In this document: piece by piece, positions 62,014-64,000 of the stretch | How the letters are laid out: the number at the start of each line of letters is the position of its first letter | Numbering within the stretch: position 1 is the first letter of the stretch | NCBI RefSeq assembly: GCF_002286975.1 | Contig: NZ_NSKB01000005.1 | Coordinates: 62,001 to 126,000, forward strand | Direction of reading: 5' to 3' | DNA from: Halomonas salipaludis | GTDB lineage: Bacteria > Pseudomonadota > Gammaproteobacteria > Pseudomonadales > Halomonadaceae | DNA length: 64,000 bases | Notes under the pieces: generated by a model | Database searches by the model: none | What the model was told of the DNA's origin: nothing | What the model saw: the letters and a program-made list of their open reading frames with translations, nothing else | Position numbers and translations under genes: made by a program

Positions 62014-62636
62014 GGCGTGCCCCCGCGCCGCGCGGCCAGGCGTCGTTCGAGGCGCGCAACCCGTGCCGCCAGCCGGTCGCTGCCAAGCTCGAGCTCGGTG
62101 AGCAGGTCGCGGGCCACTTCCTGTTGGCCGCGGCCGGTAAATAGGCGCGCCTCTTCGAACATGTACTCGCTGAGGTCAGCGTGCAGCTGGCGTGCGCTGC
62201 GCGCGCCGAAACGCCCTAGCCTGCGGCTGCCCTCGGCCAGCCGATGGGCCGGCTGGTCGCCCAGCAGGCGGGCCAGTTCGCCCTCCCAGTCGGCGTCGAG
62301 GTCGAGTAGCAGATCGCGCAGTGCTTCGAGCAGGGCCGGATTGCCGCGCACGCAGAGGCGGCCCCGAAACATCAGGCGCTCGATGGATTCGCCGCTGAGC
62401 AGGGCACCGAGGCTCTCGGCGTCGAGGTCGACCCGCGCGTCGGCATCGGCTGCATCGTCGTGGTCGGCACGCTGCAGGTGCAGCCCCTGCGGATGCACCT
62501 GCAGCAGCAGGCTGAGTTGCGGGGTGGCCAGGTTGACCACCAGCCGCTTGCCGGCCAGCGCCTCGAGCCGCGCCGGGGCCGCGGGGTCGCGGGCCAGCAG
62601 GGCATTGAGGGTCGCTTCGAGGCCGGCTAGCAGCAT
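62010..62636 (-). CDS. ubiJ: Ubiquinone biosynthesis accessory factor UbiJ
   Basis: A 208-residue SCP2-domain protein (N-terminal half, about residues 1-110), with a C-terminal coiled coil. UbiJ binds lipid intermediates and scaffolds the Ubi metabolon. Starts at a TGATG overlap with ubiE and overlaps ubiB, the conserved ubiE-ubiJ-ubiB operon. Confidence 0.93.
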   Translation of the reverse strand: MLLAGLEATLNALLARDPAAPARLEALAGKRLVVNLATPQLSLLLQVHPQGLHLQRADHDDAADADARVDLDAESLGALLSGESIERLMFRGRLCVRGNPALLEALRDLLLDLDADWEGELARLLGDQPAHRLAEGSRRLGRFGARSARQLHADLSEYMFEEARLFTGRGQQEVARDLLTELELGSDRLAARVARLERRLAARRGGTP

Positions 62637-63382
62637 CACAGCTTGATGCCGCGGTGCAGGGCGACGATGCCGCCGGTGAGGTTGGTGTACTCGACCCGCT
62701 CGAGGCCGGCGGTTTCCATCATTCCTTTGAGGGTCTCCTGATCCGGATGCATGCGGATCGACTCGGCCAGATAGCGGTAGCTGTCGGCGTCGTTGGCGAC
62801 CAGCTCGCCCATCTTGGGCAGCAGGCGGAAGGAGTATTCGTCGTAGACCTTGGACAGCAGCGCGCTGGGCGGCTTGGAGAACTCCAGCACCAGTAGCCGG
62901 CCGCCGGGCTTGAGGACTCGCGTCATGGAGCGCAGCGCGGCGTCCTTGTCGGTGACGTTGCGCAGGCCGAAGGCGATGGTGATGCAGTCGAAGCTGTTGT
63001 CGGGGAACGGCAGGCGCTCGGCGTTGGCCTGGACGTACTCGACGTTGCCGCCGACGCCCTGGTCGAGCAGCTTGTCGCGGCCCACGCGCAGCATCGATTC
63101 GTTGATATCGGCCAGCACCACGCGGCCACGCGGGCCGACCAGCCGTGAGAACTTGAGCGTCAGGTCGCCGGTGCCGCCGGCGATGTCGAGTACGCTGTGC
63201 CCGGGGCGTACGCCAGCGCGCTCGATGGTCAGGCGCTTCCAGATGCGGTGGATGCCCAGCGACATCAGGTCGTTCATGACGTCGTAGCGGGCCGCCACCG
63301 AGTGGAAGACGTCGGCGACGCGGGAGGCTTTCTCCTCGAGGGGGACTTCCTGATAGCCGAAATGGGTGGTGCGCTTGTCCAT
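62636..63382 (-). CDS. ubiE: Demethylmenaquinone/2-methoxy-6-polyprenyl-benzoquinol methyltransferase UbiE
   Basis: SAM-dependent C-methyltransferase of quinone synthesis. 248 residues. SAM motif [15 protein letters not shown], and the UbiE signatures [17 protein letters not shown] and [22 protein letters not shown] precedes the start at 63382. First gene of ubiE-ubiJ-ubiB. Confidence 0.97.
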   Translation of the reverse strand: MDKRTTHFGYQEVPLEEKASRVADVFHSVAARYDVMNDLMSLGIHRIWKRLTIERAGVRPGHSVLDIAGGTGDLTLKFSRLVGPRGRVVLADINESMLRVGRDKLLDQGVGGNVEYVQANAERLPFPDNSFDCITIAFGLRNVTDKDAALRSMTRVLKPGGRLLVLEFSKPPSALLSKVYDEYSFRLLPKMGELVANDADSYRYLAESIRMHPDQETLKGMMETAGLERVEYTNLTGGIVALHRGIKL

Positions 63383-63523
63383 GGATGGCCCCTGGCTGGA
63401 TTCGTCGCGCCAACGCGCCGGGCGCGTCGGCAAATGGCGATATTGTAGCGCCCCGCCTGGGGTGTTGTCCTGCGCGGTGGGGTCGCGGGCAGGGTTATTC
63501 GAGATAGCCTCGTCGCTCGGGAC

Positions 63524-63708
63524 TGATCCGGCGGCAGGCCTGCGAGGAGGCGCTGTGAACCTCTCCCTGGGCGCTACCTTGCGCCCTGCTGCGCTCTCGC
63601 ATCCTGCTCCGCTTGCAGGACCGGGGCTGGCCATCCATGGCCAGCCCGTTCGGAGCGGTGCTCCTCACCCATGGCGCAAACCTCCTCTTCGACCTGCCCC
63701 CGGCGTCC
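63524..63708 (-). repeat. Family A structured repeat, copy 9 (long form)
   Basis: Minus-oriented long form in the 365-bp gap between the DUF971 gene and ubiE. Closely matches copy 7 through the insert. The flanks GGGAC (about 63519-63523) and GTCCC extend the outer helix. No gene is seen elsewhere in this gap. Confidence 0.83.
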
Positions 63709-63747
63709 CTCGCTAGCAGCAACTGAGGTGGCTCAGGCGCCAAGGCC

Positions 63748-64000
63748 TCAAAGCTGCTTGAACTGGATGGTCTGGGCTTCCCGGGAGGCGCCGGCCTCGT
63801 CCAGGCGGCGTAGGTAGTCGGCCCAGTTGGTGTCGTGATCGACGGCGATGGCGTAGAGGTAGTCCCAGCTGTAGAGGCCGCTGTCGTGGCCATCGTCGAA
63901 GTGCAGCTTGAGCGCGTAGTTGCCGGCCTGGGTGATGTTCTGCAGGCCGACGTCCTTCTTGCCGACCTGCAGCACGGCGGTATCGGGGCCGTGGCCGCGG
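63748..64000 (-). CDS. DUF971 (gamma-butyrobetaine hydroxylase-like N-terminal domain) protein, partial
   Basis: The C-terminal 83 codons are within the window; the 5' end lies beyond base 64000. The segment NYALKLHFDDGHDSGLYSWDYLY is typical of the DUF971 domain (its residues split here as NYALKLHFDDGHDSG and LYSWDYLY), a small domain also found at the N-terminus of gamma-butyrobetaine hydroxylase. It sits upstream of ubiE, as in Pseudomonas. Function unknown. Confidence 0.85.
   Translation of the reverse strand, partial: RGHGPDTAVLQVGKKDVGLQNITQAGNYALKLHFDDGHDSGLYSWDYLYAIAVDHDTNWADYLRRLDEAGASREAQTIQFKQL

Overview
This is GC-rich chromosomal DNA from a gammaproteobacterium. Nearly all of it is core housekeeping sequence. 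Gene order resembles Pseudomonas and other Oceanospirillales/Pseudomonadales: map-glnD-dapC-dapD-dapE; rpsB-tsf-pyrH-frr-uppS-cdsA-ispC-rseP-bamA-skp-lpxD-fabZ-lpxA-lpxB-rnhB-dnaE-accA-tilS; rho/ubiD/ppx/ppk/hemB; ubiE-ubiJ-ubiB-hisE-tatABC. Together with the protein sequences this points to Halomonadaceae (Halomonas or a close relative). That placement is inference from memory of these families, not a search result. No prophage, insertion sequence, CRISPR array, rRNA or tRNA was found.

Layout. 1-9 kb: the end of rpmG, mutM, an RlmI-type methyltransferase, a DUF2007 protein, a thioesterase, alanine dehydrogenase, trpS, a YeeE/YedE transporter gene broken by a one-base frameshift, and NAD malic enzyme. 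9-15 kb: acnA (minus), a zinc-ribbon protein, a 2-Cys peroxiredoxin, trxB, slyX and a membrane-anchored cold-shock-domain protein. 15-23 kb (minus): map, glnD and the succinylase branch of lysine/DAP synthesis. 23-44.7 kb: a long plus-strand run joining translation factors, isoprenoid and phospholipid precursors, outer-membrane assembly, lipid A, DNA polymerase III alpha and fatty-acid initiation. 44.7-58 kb: ppx, rho, ubiD with a flavin reductase and folM, a DAHP synthase, ppk, hemB and elbB. 58-64 kb (minus): tatABC, hisE, ubiB-ubiJ-ubiE and the 3' part of a DUF971 gene.

The novelty lies between the genes. (1) A dispersed, highly structured repeat, called family A here, occurs nine times, always intergenic. 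Its core hairpin is preceded by GTAG or GGAG and followed by a conserved TTYACAG segment. The outer helix and core stem differ between copies in compensating ways. A second inner hairpin is short in some copies, is a different short hairpin in two copies, and in five copies carries an insert of roughly 95 nt made of smaller hairpins. The tetranucleotide plus imperfect palindrome resembles REP elements mobilised by RAYT transposases. (2) The DAHP synthase gene is preceded by a 42-codon leader ORF with a Tyr-Trp-Tyr-Trp-Phe run and a strong intrinsic terminator, then by a second related leader ORF and hairpin. This is a probable aromatic-amino-acid attenuator, apparently duplicated in tandem. 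(3) Two different 7-bp tandem arrays fill the trxB/slyX intergenic space. (4) A second palindromic repeat, family B, has three copies. The rest is ordinary core genome, much of it in translationally coupled operons with ATGA, GTGA or TTGA overlaps.
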